A DNA stretch of 64,000 bases from positions 62,001-126,000 of the forward strand of contig CACYQX010000001.1 of assembly GCA_902776725.1 (NCBI GenBank). The letters run 5' to 3'. Shown here one piece after another: positions 8,803-19,823 of the stretch. Source of the stretch: an uncultured Eubacteriales bacterium (GTDB lineage Bacteria; Bacillota; Clostridia; Peptostreptococcales; Anaerovoracaceae). The notes under the pieces are model-generated. The model worked only from the letters and a program-made list of their open reading frames with translations, had not been told where the DNA came from and ran no database searches. The translations under genes were made by a program, and so were the position numbers. Each line of letters opens with the position of its first letter. Positions within the stretch are counted from its first letter, which is position 1.

Positions 8803-11763
8803 TTACAGTATTTCCTTGAGATAGTGACCTGTATAGCTCTTTTTGTTTTTTGCGACCTGTTCCGGCGTTCCCTCCGCAACGATGCTACCGCCCTTGTCAC
8901 CGCCCTCGGGACCGAGGTCAATTATATGGTCGGCACATTTTATTACGTCGAGGTTGTGTTCGATTACTACCACGGTGTTTCCTGCATCTACTAGCCTCTG
9001 CAGTACCTGAATGAGTTTATCCACGTCCGCAAAATGAAGTCCCGTCGTCGGCTCATCGAGAATATACAGTGTGTTTCCGGTATCGCGCTTTGCAAGTTCT
9101 GTTGCAAGCTTTACGCGCTGCGCCTCACCACCCGAAAGCTGCGTGGAGGGCTGACCGATTTTGATATATCCGAGACCAACATCGTTGAGCGTCTCAAGAT
9201 GCTTTCTGATTCCCGGTTGGTTCTCAAAGAACTCGAGCCCCTCTGCAACACTCATATCGAGAACATCGTAGATGCTCTTGCCCTTATACTTAACTTCGAG
9301 GGTTTCGCGGTTATAACGCTTGCCCTTGCAGACCTCACAAGGAACATATACGTCCGGGAGGAAGTGCATCTCTATCTTTATGATACCGTCACCCGAGCAT
9401 GCCTCACAGCGACCGCCTCCCTTTGCCGCGGAATTGTTGAAACTGAATCTGGACTTTCCAAATCCCCTCATCTTAGCCTCAGGAAGCGCACCAAATAGAT
9501 CCCTGATCTTATCGAACATCTTGGTATATGTCGCAGGGTTCGAGCGCGGCGTACGTCCTATCGGGCTCTGGTCAATCGTAATTACCTTGTCGATATTATC
9601 GAGTCCGACAATCTCATCGTGCTCGCCCGCATCCTGTTTGCTGCCGTTGGCGGCTTCAGCAGCGGCTTTTCCGAGAATTTCATTTATGAGACTGCTCTTT
9701 CCGGAACCGGATACACCCGTCACGCAGACGAACTTTCCGAGCGGAACGTTTACGTCGATATTTCTCAGGTTATGGCAACGTGCGCCTTTGATTGTTATCT
9801 CTTCGCCGTTACCTTCGCGGCGCGTTTTTGGCGTTTCTATTTTCTTGGCACCCGAGAGGTACTGACCGGTGATAGATTTCTTGCAGGCTTTGATGTCGTC
9901 GACCGTCCCCTGTGCCACGAGCTTTCCGCCGTAGATTCCCGCACCCGGACCGATATCCACTATGTGATCCGCCGCATACATTGTCTCTTCGTCGTGTTCG
10001 ACAACTATCAAAGTATTTCCGAGGTCCGTCAAGCGACGAAGCGTCGCAAGAAGCTTATGATTGTCTCTCTGGTGAAGACCGATACTCGGTTCGTCAAGAA
10101 TATAGAGAACTCCGACAAGTCCCGAACCGATCTGCGTTGCGAGCCTTATTCTCTGTGACTCCCCTCCGGAGAGCGAGCCCGCTGCACGCGAAAGCGTAAG
10201 GTAATCAAGTCCAACATTAACAAGGAATTCCAAACGCGCTTTTATTTCTTTGATAATTTGGCTGGCAATCATCTCGTTCTTGCCACTGAGTTTCAGACCC
10301 TTGATAAACGCGAGCGAATCGCGAACCGACATATCGGAGAACTCAGCGAGATTCATTTCGCCGCTATTCTTATCTCCCACGGTTACCGCGAGGACCTCGG
10401 GACGAAGTCTCTTGCCCTGGCAGTCCGGACACTTCTGCGTGTGCATATATCTCGACATCCAGTCGCGCATGGCCTCGGAACCCGTATCTCGATAGCGGCG
10501 CTCCATGCTGGTTAGCACTCCTTCAAATGGATGCTCGCGCATGGCGGATCTACCGCTGGAGTTTCTGTATGTGTATTGAACAACTCTATCGCCCGTTCCG
10601 TATTCTATTTCATTTTGGAAGTCCACAGGAAGCGTTCCATAAGGATCATTTAGGAGCTTCTTTAGAGGATATCCCGTGCGCTTGGAGTAATCCTCCGCAA
10701 GCACCTCCGCCATTCTCTTGTAATAACTCGAGAACTCCATGGTGCCATAGACTTTTCTGAAGGCGCCCATGCTGATTGAGCCTTCCATATCAATCGTGTT
10801 TTCCCTGTCGATTGTCTCGGTGAATCCGAGTCCATTACACGTCGGGCACGCACCGAACGGACTGTTGAAGGAGAATGAACGCGGCTCCATATCTTCGATT
10901 CCAACGCCGTGGTCCGGGCATGCGAACTTAGATGAGTAAAGCCTCTCGGTTTCTGTGCTCTTGGACTTGCCTGCGCCATCAGCTTTCTCCGTAAGATGCG
11001 CAATCACCAGACCTTCGCTCTCCTTGAAGGCCATCTCGACAGCTTCCGCTATACGTCCTTCCTGCCCTTCCTTAACGATAATTCTATCTACGACGATTTC
11101 TATCGTATGCTTGTTGTTCTTCTCAAGTTTAATCGTATTCCCCTGCGAATCCGCTGTTCCCGCGGTCGCAAGCCCGGCTGAATCCTCTGCGGGCGCAGCA
11201 TCAAGTTCGATTATCTCGCCATCAATTCTTACGCGCGTAAAACCTTCTTTTCTTATTCGCTCAAGAACCTTTTCGTGCTGACCCTTTCTTCCGCGAACAA
11301 TCGGCGCAAGAACCATGAGACGCGTCCCTTCCGGCGACTCCATAATGGAATCTACAACCTGGTCAACGCTCTGGCTGGAAATCTCTCGTCCGCAAACCGG
11401 ACAATGCGGCGTACCTATACGCGCATACATCAGACGCAAGTAGTCGTGAATTTCCGTAACAGTACCGACAGTCGACCTGGGGTTCTTACTCGTTGTTTTT
11501 TGGTCAATCGAAATTGCCGGCGAAAGTCCTTCTATCGACTCCACATCAGGCTTATCCATCTGCCCGAGGAACTGACGCGCATAAGACGAAAGGCTTTCCA
11601 CATAGCGCCTCTGTCCTTCCGCATAAATCGTATCAAAGGCAAGCGACGACTTGCCGGAACCCGAAAGCCCGGTAAGCACCACCAGCTTGTCCCTCGGAAT
11701 CCTTACACTGAAGTTCCTCAGGTTATTTTCATTTGCGTTTTTAATTATTATTTCGTTAGGCAT
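8803..11763 (-). CDS. uvrA: excinuclease ABC subunit A
   Basis: Damage-recognition ATPase of nucleotide excision repair; works as a dimer with UvrB. Both ABC modules are intact: Walker [10 protein letters not shown] near the N-terminus and GVSGSGKSS near 680, two LSGGE signatures, and two Walker B motifs ([11 protein letters not shown] and [11 protein letters not shown]). The first zinc module begins CPVCG, and the C-terminal one is the CEACSGDG...CEVCKGKRY pair. At 986 residues it is about 40 longer than usual, partly because of an Ala/Gly/Asp-rich insertion near 190-215. The start codon overlaps the yhbY stop (TAATG), so the two are translationally coupled. Confidence 0.97.
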   Translation of the reverse strand: MPNEIIIKNANENNLRNFSVRIPRDKLVVLTGLSGSGKSSLAFDTIYAEGQRRYVESLSSYARQFLGQMDKPDVESIEGLSPAISIDQKTTSKNPRSTVGTVTEIHDYLRLMYARIGTPHCPVCGREISSQSVDQVVDSIMESPEGTRLMVLAPIVRGRKGQHEKVLERIRKEGFTRVRIDGEIIELDAAPAEDSAGLATAGTADSQGNTIKLEKNNKHTIEIVVDRIIVKEGQEGRIAEAVEMAFKESEGLVIAHLTEKADGAGKSKSTETERLYSSKFACPDHGVGIEDMEPRSFSFNSPFGACPTCNGLGFTETIDRENTIDMEGSISMGAFRKVYGTMEFSSYYKRMAEVLAEDYSKRTGYPLKKLLNDPYGTLPVDFQNEIEYGTGDRVVQYTYRNSSGRSAMREHPFEGVLTSMERRYRDTGSEAMRDWMSRYMHTQKCPDCQGKRLRPEVLAVTVGDKNSGEMNLAEFSDMSVRDSLAFIKGLKLSGKNEMIASQIIKEIKARLEFLVNVGLDYLTLSRAAGSLSGGESQRIRLATQIGSGLVGVLYILDEPSIGLHQRDNHKLLATLRRLTDLGNTLIVVEHDEETMYAADHIVDIGPGAGIYGGKLVAQGTVDDIKACKKSITGQYLSGAKKIETPKTRREGNGEEITIKGARCHNLRNIDVNVPLGKFVCVTGVSGSGKSSLINEILGKAAAEAANGSKQDAGEHDEIVGLDNIDKVITIDQSPIGRTPRSNPATYTKMFDKIRDLFGALPEAKMRGFGKSRFSFNNSAAKGGGRCEACSGDGIIKIEMHFLPDVYVPCEVCKGKRYNRETLEVKYKGKSIYDVLDMSVAEGLEFFENQPGIRKHLETLNDVGLGYIKIGQPSTQLSGGEAQRVKLATELAKRDTGNTLYILDEPTTGLHFADVDKLIQVLQRLVDAGNTVVVIEHNLDVIKCADHIIDLGPEGGDKGGSIVAEGTPEQVAKNKKSYTGHYLKEIL

Positions 11764-12056
11764 TATAATTCAATCTTTCTTTTCTCGGGGTCTTTTGCTT
11801 GTCTATATAGAACAAAGCGTCTACCTATCGCCTGCACAAACTCAGCATTAACTTCCTCGGCAACCTTATTGCATGTTTCCTTGGCGTCGAGCTTTGCTCC
11901 TTCAAGAATATTGCATTTGAGGATCTCGTTGGCAGTCAGATACTCGTCAATGGTCTTCAGAACCGTCGGCGTAAGACCCGACTTTCCAATCGACACGGCC
12001 GGCGTAAGTCCGTTAGCGATTCCCTTTAGTTTACTTCTCTGTTTACTCGTAAGCAT
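11763..12056 (-). CDS. yhbY: YhbY-type CRM-domain RNA-binding protein
   Basis: A 97-residue protein that is essentially one CRM domain: [14 protein letters not shown] at the start, the GKSGLT loop (GxxG type) and a TCNKVAEEV...[11 protein letters not shown] end. Relatives bind pre-50S ribosomal particles and help assembly. GGAGAAAGAT precedes the ATG. It lies 17 bp after uvrB and overlaps uvrA by one base, so it is an operon member inside the repair genes. Confidence 0.92.
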   Translation of the reverse strand: MLTSKQRSKLKGIANGLTPAVSIGKSGLTPTVLKTIDEYLTANEILKCNILEGAKLDAKETCNKVAEEVNAEFVQAIGRRFVLYRQAKDPEKRKIEL

Positions 12057-12073
12057 ATCTTTCTCCGTTCCTA

Positions 12074-14047
12074 TTATTTCATACGAACCTTGTATTCAAA
12101 TATAATATCGCGCAATTCTGCCGCTCTCTCGAACTGAAGATCCTTTGCCGCCTGCTTCATCTCAGCCTCGAGTTTTGCGACATAGTTCTTGAGTTCTTTG
12201 TTCGTCATTTCAATTGGCTTCTTGCCGTGGTATGTGCCCTCATCTTCGGCGGCCGTGGTCGCCTCTATGATGTCGCGAATACCCTTGCTTACGCTCGTCG
12301 GCGTAATTCCGTGAGCATCGTTGTACTCGGACTGAATCTTGCGGCGACGCATGGTCTCGTCTATCGCAGCCTTCATAGCCTTGCTCGTATAGTCGGCATA
12401 CATTATAACGTGTCCATCGACGTTACGCGCGGCGCGCCCGATAGTCTGAATGAGCGAAGTCTCTGTACGGAGGAATCCTTCTTTGTCCGCATCCAGTATC
12501 GCTACGAGGCTTACCTCAGGAATATCGAGTCCTTCTCTAAGAAGATTTATTCCAACGAGCACATCGAACTCCCCGAGCCTTAAATCCCTTATTATCTCCA
12601 TGCGCTCTAGCGTATCAATTTCTGAATGCAGATATCTTACGCGGATCCCTGCCTTTCTGAGATAGTCCGTAAGGCTCTCCGCCATCTTCTTTGTCAGTGT
12701 GGTAACAAAGGTTCGACCGCCCTTCTCCGTGACTTTGTTAATCTCACCGATCAGGTCGTCGATTTGGTTCTTTGTCGGTCTTACGTCGATCGGAGGATCG
12801 AGGAGTCCCGTCGGTCTCAGTATCTGTTCAGCCGTCACGCCGCCCGACTGCTCTTTTTCGTAAGCCGCAGGCGTAGCCGAGCAATACATAACCTGTCCAA
12901 CCGTCTCTTCCCACTCCTCAAACTGGAGAGGCCTGTTGTCGAGCGCCGACGGAAGTCTAAATCCATAATCCACGAGCGAAGTCTTTCTCGAAAGATTGCC
13001 TCTGTACATCGCATGGAGCTGCGGAAGCATTACGTGCGACTCGTCGATGATGGTTATAAAATCGTCCGGGAAATAATCTATTAACGTATATGGTTTCTCG
13101 CCCGGCTTTAGACCGCTTATATGGCGAGTATAGTTTTCTATTCCTTTGCAGGTTCCGATTTCGCGGAGCATCTCCATATCGTAGCGCGTGCGCTGTTCTA
13201 TGCGCTGTGCTTCGAGGAGTTTACCTCTATCCTTGAACCATTGGATACGCTCTTCGAGTTCCTCTTCAATCGTCGTGATTGCGCGCTCCATATTTTCCTT
13301 TGATGTAACATAATGCGATGCAGGATAGATTGCCACGTGGTTCCTGAGCGCTATAATCTCGCCCGTGAGCGGATTTAACTCCTTGATGGTCTCTACTTCA
13401 TCACCGAATAATTCAACCCTTATGGCGTGATCCTCGCCCGCGGGGAAGATATCTATCACGTCGCCGCGCACCCTGAACGAGCCGCGATCAAAGTCCACAT
13501 CATTTCTCACGTACTGGTTATCCACGAGCTTACGGAGTATCTCCTGACGCGATTTTTCCATGCCGGGTCTCAGCGAAATAACCTGCGTCTCGTAATCGAG
13601 CGGGTTACCGATTCCGTAGATGCACGATACGGAAGCAACTACGATTACATCTCGTCTCTCCGAGAGTGCCGCTGTTGCACTGTGTCTCAGCTTCTCTATC
13701 TCCGCATTGATATCGCTATCCTTTTCTATATACGTATCCGTCGAAGGCACATAGGCTTCCGGTTGATAATAATCGTAATAGCTGACAAAATACTCAACCG
13801 CATTCTCGGGGAAGAATTCCTTGAATTCTCCGTGGAGCTGTGCGGCAAGCGTTTTGTTGTGAGATATAACGAGCGTCGGTCTGTTTAGGCGCTCGATAAC
13901 ATTGGCCATTGTGAATGTCTTGCCTGAACCCGTAACGCCGAGAAGCGTCGCAGCCTTCTGTCCATCCTCAAAAGCCTCAACCAGTTTGTCTATTGCCTGC
14001 GGTTGATCGCCCGTAGGTTTGTAATCCGAAACCAGCTTAAAATCCAT
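12074..14047 (-). CDS. uvrB: excinuclease ABC subunit B
   Basis: Helicase-like subunit that receives DNA from UvrA and recruits UvrC. It has Walker [11 protein letters not shown] near 38, the [20 protein letters not shown] beta-hairpin that probes the lesion, [11 protein letters not shown], the [14 protein letters not shown] motif V and QTIGRAARN motif VI. It ends with a UVR domain (about 620-657) used to contact UvrC. The length of 657 is normal. It starts two bases after the folC fusion gene, so both are read from one message. Confidence 0.97.
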   Translation of the reverse strand: MDFKLVSDYKPTGDQPQAIDKLVEAFEDGQKAATLLGVTGSGKTFTMANVIERLNRPTLVISHNKTLAAQLHGEFKEFFPENAVEYFVSYYDYYQPEAYVPSTDTYIEKDSDINAEIEKLRHSATAALSERRDVIVVASVSCIYGIGNPLDYETQVISLRPGMEKSRQEILRKLVDNQYVRNDVDFDRGSFRVRGDVIDIFPAGEDHAIRVELFGDEVETIKELNPLTGEIIALRNHVAIYPASHYVTSKENMERAITTIEEELEERIQWFKDRGKLLEAQRIEQRTRYDMEMLREIGTCKGIENYTRHISGLKPGEKPYTLIDYFPDDFITIIDESHVMLPQLHAMYRGNLSRKTSLVDYGFRLPSALDNRPLQFEEWEETVGQVMYCSATPAAYEKEQSGGVTAEQILRPTGLLDPPIDVRPTKNQIDDLIGEINKVTEKGGRTFVTTLTKKMAESLTDYLRKAGIRVRYLHSEIDTLERMEIIRDLRLGEFDVLVGINLLREGLDIPEVSLVAILDADKEGFLRTETSLIQTIGRAARNVDGHVIMYADYTSKAMKAAIDETMRRRKIQSEYNDAHGITPTSVSKGIRDIIEATTAAEDEGTYHGKKPIEMTNKELKNYVAKLEAEMKQAAKDLQFERAAELRDIIFEYKVRMK

Positions 14048-14049
14048 GA

Positions 14050-16068
14050 TTAATTATATATTCCGTCCTCTGTAACGATTGCATCCATTAGAACGTCAAA
14101 CTCATTGGTACGCACCCTCTCTATTTTCTGCGCCTCAAACGCCACCGCTATCTTCTTGGCATTCTTGCAGAGCGGAAGGAACCTGTCGTAATAACCGCCA
14201 CCCATTCCGAGCCTATTCAGTTTCTCATCAAAACCGGTGCACGGACAGATGACCAAATCTATTTCTTCGGGACGCGCAACAAAGCCCTTGACCGGCTCCA
14301 TGATTCCAAAAGAGCCTATTCTCCAACCTTCCGGCAAATCGTCCTCGTCTTCATCGTCGTCATCGTCTGCGGAAAGAGATTCTTCGTGCGCGCGTAGTTT
14401 TTCTTCCTCTTCCATCATTTCGGTCTGACTCTTCAGCGGAGCGCCGTACTCGGCATCCGGGAGAATTGCCTTCATTTCCTCGCCCTCACAGAGAGGATAT
14501 GCAAACGCCTTTGGATGATCGTCGTCGGCATTCTCCTCTTCGAGCTCGTCGAGCCTCACCTCCGCATGCGTCCATTTATACAGCATCACGATTTTCGCAT
14601 CGCGGTATTCCGGCATATTAAGAATACGCTTTACGATGCCTTCTGATTTATCTTCGAGTTCGTCATCCGTGAGCGCTTCCCTCGCCGCGATGCACTCCCT
14701 CCTTATATATTTCTTATATATCGGCGCAAAATCCGTACGCACATCTCCCGCAAGATAGAGAGAGCCAAAGGCCACAACAGGCGCATCGTTATTCTGATCG
14801 CTCTTCTCGATTGCGAGCGCAATGCCCTTCGATATGCTCTCGGAAGCAACCGCGTCTACTCCTTTTGACCTTATGAATTCCGCAAGATCCTCCGCCTGAA
14901 GCGCCCTTGTTGAATTGGGTGTTACGCATACAAATTCCTTTGCAAAAGGAATCATCATATTCACTATGCTTTCGTAATCCTTGTCCGCGAGAACTCCGAG
15001 AATAAAAATGATTTTCTCTCCCGGGAGATACTCTTTTAATCCTGCGGTAAGCGCTTCTGCGCACTGCGGGTTATGACCTCCGTCGAGTATGAATATCGGA
15101 TCCTTGGAGAGAACTTCAAATCGCGCAGGCCACTCTACTTTTGCAATGCCGGTATGCACGCTCTCGTCATCTATATTCCATCCCTTCTCCTTGAGAACTT
15201 CTACAGTCTTAAGTACAACCGCCGCATTGTGAAGCTGATGGTTTCCCAGGAGCGGCAAAACGAATTCCTCGTTCGCATCTTTTACCAGACCTCTCCCCAC
15301 TGTAACTATTCCCATATTCGACGAGAAGCTCTTGCGCAGATATCTAAATGTCTGTCCATCAAGACTTGCACTTAGTGGAACGATGCTGGACATATCCGCA
15401 GCTCTAAACGGAACCTTCTTCTCGGTACAGACTTGCTTTATTACCTTCAGAACGTCCGGTGCGCTGTCGTAGCAAACGACCGATGTTCCTGGCTTGATGA
15501 TGCCGGCCTTTGTTTTGGCGATTTTTTCGAGCGTATCACCGAGGTACTCCGTATGCTCTAGACCTATGTTGGTAAATACGGCAACTTCGGGAGCATCGAT
15601 TGCGTTGGTGCTATCGAGTTCTCCGCCCATGCCAACCTCAAGCACGACTATATCGCACTCTTCTTCAAAATAATATTGCATCGCGATGGCGGTCACGAGT
15701 TCAAAGTGACTCGGATGATCCTCCATACCATCCGCGATTTCCTTGACGCGCTCGGTTATCTCCGCAAGGCGCTCGTCGGGGATATATTGACCGTTAATCT
15801 GTATTCTCTCGTTGAACACTTGGATATACGGAGAGATATAGAGTCCCGTCTTATAGCCCGCAGACTTTAGAATCGATGCAAGCATTGCGCAGGTGCTTCC
15901 CTTGCCGTTTGAACCCGCAACGTGGATAAACTTCAGTTTCTTTTGCGGATTATCTAGCGCATGTAAAAGCGCCCGGGTTCTATCGAGTCCCAGACGCGTT
16001 GTGCTCCAACTATAGTTTTCGATATAGGATATTGCTTCCTGTGGTGTCATCTTACCCAATGCGTACAC
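14050..16068 (-). CDS. folC: fusion of folylpolyglutamate synthase and 5-formyltetrahydrofolate cyclo-ligase
   Basis: Residues 1 to about 430 form a complete FolC ligase: P-loop [28 protein letters not shown], the SHFELVT and [14 protein letters not shown] segments, and the C-terminal [15 protein letters not shown]. This part adds glutamates to folate cofactors. From about 440 a second protein begins ([15 protein letters not shown]) and ends with [10 protein letters not shown], the signature of 5-formyl-THF cyclo-ligase, which returns 5-formyl-THF to the active pool using ATP. A highly acidic insertion (a run of D/E near 570-590) lies within the second domain. The chosen start is GTG. A TTG three codons later sits eight bases from GAGAGG and is a good alternative. 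Separate proteins are the rule in Bacillota, so the fusion is notable. Confidence 0.9.
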   Translation of the reverse strand: MYALGKMTPQEAISYIENYSWSTTRLGLDRTRALLHALDNPQKKLKFIHVAGSNGKGSTCAMLASILKSAGYKTGLYISPYIQVFNERIQINGQYIPDERLAEITERVKEIADGMEDHPSHFELVTAIAMQYYFEEECDIVVLEVGMGGELDSTNAIDAPEVAVFTNIGLEHTEYLGDTLEKIAKTKAGIIKPGTSVVCYDSAPDVLKVIKQVCTEKKVPFRAADMSSIVPLSASLDGQTFRYLRKSFSSNMGIVTVGRGLVKDANEEFVLPLLGNHQLHNAAVVLKTVEVLKEKGWNIDDESVHTGIAKVEWPARFEVLSKDPIFILDGGHNPQCAEALTAGLKEYLPGEKIIFILGVLADKDYESIVNMMIPFAKEFVCVTPNSTRALQAEDLAEFIRSKGVDAVASESISKGIALAIEKSDQNNDAPVVAFGSLYLAGDVRTDFAPIYKKYIRRECIAAREALTDDELEDKSEGIVKRILNMPEYRDAKIVMLYKWTHAEVRLDELEEENADDDHPKAFAYPLCEGEEMKAILPDAEYGAPLKSQTEMMEEEEKLRAHEESLSADDDDDEDEDDLPEGWRIGSFGIMEPVKGFVARPEEIDLVICPCTGFDEKLNRLGMGGGYYDRFLPLCKNAKKIAVAFEAQKIERVRTNEFDVLMDAIVTEDGIYN

Positions 16069-16076
16069 CTCTCATT

Positions 16077-16643
16077 TTAATTAACATATTCCTTTAGACG
16101 CGGTATAAATCTACCCATCGCATATATAACCACTACCTGAACGACAAACAGTATCGCGGCCTGCATTATTCTTGTCATAAACAAAGGTCCATATTGCGAA
16201 CCGTAGAGAACCGAAATCCAATACGTATTAAGACAAAGTCCAAGTATAAATTGATTGATGCCGACGGAAAGGATTATATTTGGCACGTTTTGCTTCTTAT
16301 GAAGAAAGAATCCCCAAACGAGTCCCATGAGTACAGCCGTAAGCGTAAACCCCGGAAAGTAAGCGCCGATAGGAAACAGCAAAGCACCTATAAAATCTCC
16401 GAGTCCTCCAACGACAGCCGCATGAATCGGTCCAAAGAGTATTGCCGCAATCACTATCGGAAGAAAACTGAAACCGATCTTTAGATTCCACGCGTTGATG
16501 GATAGAAATCTATTGAGAACAATTTCCATCGCAACGAGGAGCGCGAGCGTTACGAGCATCTTGGTGCTGAAACGCGCTCCGCTGCGGCCCGCGACATGTT
16601 CTTTTTTGTCTTCTGTTTTTTCCTCTATGTATTTATCCGACAT
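16077..16643 (-). CDS. folT: folate-specific ECF transporter S component
   Basis: The membrane substrate-binding subunit for folate uptake; it needs a shared EcfA-EcfA'-EcfT energy module. After a charged cytoplasmic N-terminus (1-25) come six likely helices with the FolT pattern: NRFLSI, WNLKIGFSFLPIVIAA, GGLGDFIGALLFPIGAYFPGFTLTA, and NTYWISVLYG. The length of 188 is typical. It lies 27 bp after folD and just before folC, so uptake is genetically linked to folate polyglutamylation. The only ECF energy genes in the window are about 19 kb away at 35.5-38 kb. Confidence 0.9.
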   Translation of the reverse strand: MSDKYIEEKTEDKKEHVAGRSGARFSTKMLVTLALLVAMEIVLNRFLSINAWNLKIGFSFLPIVIAAILFGPIHAAVVGGLGDFIGALLFPIGAYFPGFTLTAVLMGLVWGFFLHKKQNVPNIILSVGINQFILGLCLNTYWISVLYGSQYGPLFMTRIMQAAILFVVQVVVIYAMGRFIPRLKEYVN

Positions 16644-16670
16644 TCTTATCTTTCTATAACCTGTTTGCGG

Positions 16671-17534
16671 TTATTCCTTCAGTGCGCGTTCCGCAGCCTC
16701 CACCACGTGGCGCACGAGTATGCTTGTTGTTACGGTTCCCACTCCTCCGGGAACAGGAGTAATCGCCTTTACGATCGGCTCCACGTTTTTGAAATCTACG
16801 TCGCCCGTTATTCCCTGCTTTTCTTCATCCCAGTTAACGCCGACATCTATGACAACCTGATCCTCGTTAACAAAATCCTCCGTAACAAGATGCCTCTGCC
16901 CCGCCGCAGCTATCAGCACGGCTGCGCGCTTTGTTACATCACTCAGATTGGCCGTCTTGCTGTGGCAGATGTTTACGGTAAAGTCATCCTTAAGCAGCAT
17001 CATCGAAACCGGCCTTCCTATTACGAGGGAACGTCCTATTACGGATGCCTGCTCTCCGTTTGTAACCGGAGTATATCCGTAGAAATTAAGGATTCTCATC
17101 GCGGCATGCGGTGTGCAAGGCGGAAAGCCCCTCTTCTCTCCCGCAAACACTCCCGAAAGCGATACGTCCGTACATCCATCTACATCCTTGATTGGACTTA
17201 TAAGATTTCTTAGCTTATCGTCGTTTAAATGTTTTGGAAGCGGCCTTAGAAGAAGTATGCCGTGGACGCTCTCGTCCTCGTTAAATCTTATTATTGCAGC
17301 CTCAACCTCTTCCTCGGTAACATCGCTCGGGAAGACAATCTTGGTATGGCCCGCGCCGAGCTCGTCACAGCGTTTCTCCGCATTATGCTCGTAATACATA
17401 TCCTCTGCACGCTCGCCAACTCTGACTATTGCAAGAGTCGGCTTTACGCCCTTTGCTTTTAGCTCCGCTATTTGGTTTTTTGTGTTTTGGTTCATCGCTT
17501 CTATTACAGGAGCACCGTGAAGAATCTTTGCCAT
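16671..17534 (-). CDS. folD: methylenetetrahydrofolate dehydrogenase/cyclohydrolase
   Basis: Interconverts 5,10-methylene-, methenyl- and 10-formyl-THF with NADP. Seen in order: LAIVRVGERAEDMYYEHNAEKRC with the catalytic Tyr/Lys region, GILLLRPLPKH, IKDVDGCTDVS, PCTPHAAMRIL, the nucleotide loop VIGRSLVIGRPVSMMLL, and TPVPGGVGTVTT near the end. An in-frame upstream extension of 25 codons overlaps the previous gene; AAGGGTG six bases before this ATG decides the start and gives 287 residues, the usual size. It lies 10 bp after fchA. Confidence 0.95.
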   Translation of the reverse strand: MAKILHGAPVIEAMNQNTKNQIAELKAKGVKPTLAIVRVGERAEDMYYEHNAEKRCDELGAGHTKIVFPSDVTEEEVEAAIIRFNEDESVHGILLLRPLPKHLNDDKLRNLISPIKDVDGCTDVSLSGVFAGEKRGFPPCTPHAAMRILNFYGYTPVTNGEQASVIGRSLVIGRPVSMMLLKDDFTVNICHSKTANLSDVTKRAAVLIAAAGQRHLVTEDFVNEDQVVIDVGVNWDEEKQGITGDVDFKNVEPIVKAITPVPGGVGTVTTSILVRHVVEAAERALKE

Positions 17535-17544
17535 ATCATCACCC

Positions 17545-18168
17545 TTATTGATCCAATAACTCGTCGGCGACATCGTCGTAAATATCGTCGGCACGATCGC
17601 AGTATTCATTCAGAAGTTCCTCGACCTCGTCGTTTAGTTCCTCTGCATATTCTCTGTCTGCCATCGACTTGGTGTTTATATATACATTGAGCGCTGCAGC
17701 CTGCATTGCCGATTTGCAAAGCACGGCAGCGCATCCCGCATCGGAAACCGCAAGTCTTGAGCCGATTTCCTTGAATCGCTCGATTATTTTCATCGCACGA
17801 GTGCAGGCTTTTATCATGGCCATCGGTGCCACGCATGCGTTCTTTGTTGCCTCCTCCAAGATCCGTGCTCTCTCAGGATTGTCCTTGGGTATTCCATAGG
17901 CTTCCGCAAGAGGCTTAAACCCCTCTGCATCCTCGTCTACGAGATGGAGAAGCTCCTTCTCGATTCGAGATGCCTCCGCCATGAGCGTCCTGAGTTCTCC
18001 CTCATACTCCGCGTATTTGGGCTTTCCAACTGTAAGCTCTCCAACCATATTCCCAAGTGCGATTCCGAGCGCACCAACCAAAGCCGCGGCTCCGCCTCCT
18101 CCCGGTGTCGGTGCCGAGCTTGCGAGCTCAGCTGTGAAATTTTCTACGGTTTTCTCTAGATATTTCAT
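17545..18168 (-). CDS. fchA: cyclodeaminase/cyclohydrolase family protein (methenyl-THF cyclohydrolase)
   Basis: A helical protein of about 207 residues with the hallmark SSAPTPGGGGAAALVGALG near the N-terminus and MKIIERFKEIGSRLAVSDAGCAA later on. FchA-type enzymes hydrolyse 5,10-methenyl-THF, and related domains deaminate formimino-THF. The next gene is folD, so a cyclohydrolase role in the C1-THF pathway is most likely; without a formiminotransferase neighbour the deaminase role is less likely. The start is the ATG after AGGAAAATAACAAC rather than an upstream TTG. It appears to be the first gene of the folate/uvr operon. Confidence 0.87.
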   Translation of the reverse strand: MKYLEKTVENFTAELASSAPTPGGGGAAALVGALGIALGNMVGELTVGKPKYAEYEGELRTLMAEASRIEKELLHLVDEDAEGFKPLAEAYGIPKDNPERARILEEATKNACVAPMAMIKACTRAMKIIERFKEIGSRLAVSDAGCAAVLCKSAMQAAALNVYINTKSMADREYAEELNDEVEELLNEYCDRADDIYDDVADELLDQ

Positions 18169-18224
18169 GTTGTTATTTTCCTCATATCTCAATATGAACC
18201 TAACACTTTATTTTACCGCAAAAC

Positions 18225-18271
18225 GAGGGCTTTCGCCACATATAATATACTTATCTGCGGCGCCAGCCCTC
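18225..18271 (-). terminator. two-part hairpin between the C39-like gene and fchA
   Basis: An outer stem GAGGGCT/AGCCCTC encloses an inner CGCCGCA/TGTGGCG stem and is followed by GTTTTG on the minus strand. It probably ends the upstream C39-like transcript, with the fchA promoter overlapping or just after it. I found no convincing -35 for fchA. Confidence 0.5.
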
Positions 18272-18283
18272 ATTTGATACAAT

Positions 18284-18943
18284 CTATAATTTGATTCTGT
18301 TTGCGACTATCAGTCGCCCTCTCCCCAGCATTTCCGCAAGGTTTGCGGCCCGCGTCGGATAATCCCTGTATACCAGGTTATAGCAGGCCCAACGGTCGTC
18401 TGCGTGCTTTTCCACGACATATGCGTGGATGCCCTTGAGCGGCCTTCTCATATCGTTCCACTGCGTAATCAGGAAGAGCGTTCCTTTCTCGGCCTCCGCC
18501 ATTTCCCGGGCCAAATCCTTCTTATTCGTGATTTCTTCGGTCTCTATGCCGTATCCGCGCAGGATCTCATCTATCATATACGGATCCGTGCCCATTCTCC
18601 CACCAAAGAGCGGCGCTTTGAGAGCCTTGACACGCTCAACAATTTCGCCGAAATCGGGACCTTCTTCACGATTCCCAAGGAGCATCACATTGTATATCGC
18701 AATCGGTATGCAGCCCGTGTCGCCTATGCTGGACTTGCCATATTTCAGATGTTTGTACTTTCCCTGATTGGTGATGGGCTTTTGTCCGTTGTCCGCCGGA
18801 GCGTACGGAAGATCGCTGCCAAAAGCGCTCGCCGTCTTGTTCCCCGCCTCGTTCTCCTTGGACCTTTTCTTAAACGGGCGATATACGGCATGCATAATCT
18901 TCATCGCCATCCTGTGAATTTTTTGATATAAGCTGTTTTTCAT
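18284..18943 (-). CDS. papain-like (C39-type) cysteine peptidase-like protein
   Basis: The 219-residue protein has a basic, amphipathic N-terminus without a clear signal peptide, then a C39-like core: SSIGDTGCIPIAIYNVM places a cysteine at the start of a helix, GIHAYVVEKH supplies the histidine, and YNLVYRD follows. That order and spacing match papain-like folds such as peptidase C39. No ABC exporter is attached, so this is not a bacteriocin transporter. Its substrate and location are unknown. AAGGAATAGGG precedes the ATG. Confidence 0.65.
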   Translation of the reverse strand: MKNSLYQKIHRMAMKIMHAVYRPFKKRSKENEAGNKTASAFGSDLPYAPADNGQKPITNQGKYKHLKYGKSSIGDTGCIPIAIYNVMLLGNREEGPDFGEIVERVKALKAPLFGGRMGTDPYMIDEILRGYGIETEEITNKKDLAREMAEAEKGTLFLITQWNDMRRPLKGIHAYVVEKHADDRWACYNLVYRDYPTRAANLAEMLGRGRLIVANRIKL

Positions 18944-18977
18944 TCCCTATTCCTTTTATGCCTTTTTTGACCGCATT

Positions 18978-18988
18978 ATTATATCACG
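18978..18988 (-). promoter_or_regulatory. extended -10 promoter of the C39-like gene
   Basis: Minus strand reads TGATATAAT, an extended -10 (TGnTATAAT), about 35 bases before the ATG. A TTGACG lies only 14 bp farther upstream, too close for a normal -35. Confidence 0.5.
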
Positions 18989-19028
18989 AACCGTGTGCGT
19001 CAAGCACATTTTCTGATTGCATATAAAA

Positions 19029-19055
19029 ACTCACCCGGCAGAGTGCCGGGCGAGT
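19029..19055 (-). terminator. terminator of the DUF937 gene
   Basis: Stem ACTC-CCCGGCA / TGCCGGG-GAGT with a mismatch and a three-base loop, then TTTTT on the minus strand. Confidence 0.85.
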
Positions 19056-19091
19056 CGTGGATTGTAGTATTTGTTTGTGATATCTTTTTAA

Positions 19092-19823
19092 TTATTTTCC
19101 AACACTCAGAAGTGTGCTCAAAAGATCCATACCGTTGAGCGCGCTATCATTTGCACTGGAGCCGCCGCCGAGGAGGCTTCCGAGAAGGCCGGAGCTTGAG
19201 CTCTGCTGGCTGGAACCGCCACCGAGAAGGCTTCCGAGCATTCCTGTAACGCCTGAGCTCTGCTGCTGGCTTGAGCCACCGCCGAGAAGGCTTCCGAGAA
19301 GGCTCGTTGCGGATGACTGCTGTGGCTTCTGTCCGCCGCCCATGAGAGCTGCGATGTCCGAAAGGTCAAGACCGTCGGAAAGATTGAATCCGCTGCTCTG
19401 CGACTGTGTTGTAGCAGAAGTTGTAGCTGCGGAAAGTCCGCTCATGAGAGCCGGTGCAATGTTCTGAAGCACGGAGCTTGCCTGTGTCTGTGTAAGGCCT
19501 GACTGCGAAGCAAGGCTGGAAACAACATTGCTGTAGTCATTTCCAAAGATGTGACCAAGGATTGCCGCACCATCAGCTGTGTCAGCATTAGCAATCTGGT
19601 TGGAAACAGACTGTGTGCTTGTGTGCTGCTGAAGAGCGCCGAGGAGCGAAGTTGCTCCGGACTGTGAAGCCTTTGCGTTCTTTGTCAGATATTTGATGAG
19701 TAGTGGAATTGCAAAAAGCAGCATTGTCTTGATGGCCTTTGATGATCCACCGGACTTCTTGCTAAGAGCTTCCACCGATGAGTTGCTTGTCATTGAACTC
19801 ATTAACATGCTTAAAAGATCCAT
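19092..19823 (-). CDS. DUF937-like protein with Gly/Ser/Gln repeats
   Basis: The 243-residue protein has a short helical head with a hydrophobic segment (AIKTMLLFAIPLLIKYL, about 29-45), a central DUF937-like part (GAAILGHIFGND, SSLASQSGLTQTQASSVLQNIAPALMSGL) and a low-complexity tail. The tail holds three copies of LLGSLLGGGSS or MLGSLLGGGSS separated by Gln/Ser runs. DUF937/YidB proteins are of unknown function. GGAGAATTAA precedes the ATG. The gene stands alone between a promoter region and a terminator. Confidence 0.75.
   Translation of the reverse strand: MDLLSMLMSSMTSNSSVEALSKKSGGSSKAIKTMLLFAIPLLIKYLTKNAKASQSGATSLLGALQQHTSTQSVSNQIANADTADGAAILGHIFGNDYSNVVSSLASQSGLTQTQASSVLQNIAPALMSGLSAATTSATTQSQSSGFNLSDGLDLSDIAALMGGGQKPQQSSATSLLGSLLGGGSSQQQSSGVTGMLGSLLGGGSSQQSSSSGLLGSLLGGGSSANDSALNGMDLLSTLLSVGK

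Noticed and set aside
14237..14428. Ser-rich plus-strand frame
   Set aside because: It is the antisense of the acidic Asp/Glu insertion of the folC fusion.
15127..15145. A TACTTTTG match resembling the pilus operator
   Set aside because: It lies inside the folC coding region with no -10 box at the right distance and no dyad.
18193..18283. THF riboswitch upstream of the folate operon
   Set aside because: The region folds into a two-part hairpin that fits a terminator; the conserved THF-aptamer segments are not seen.
19114..19467. Pro/Arg-rich plus-strand frame
   Set aside because: It mirrors the Gly/Ser repeat tail of the DUF937 protein on the other strand.
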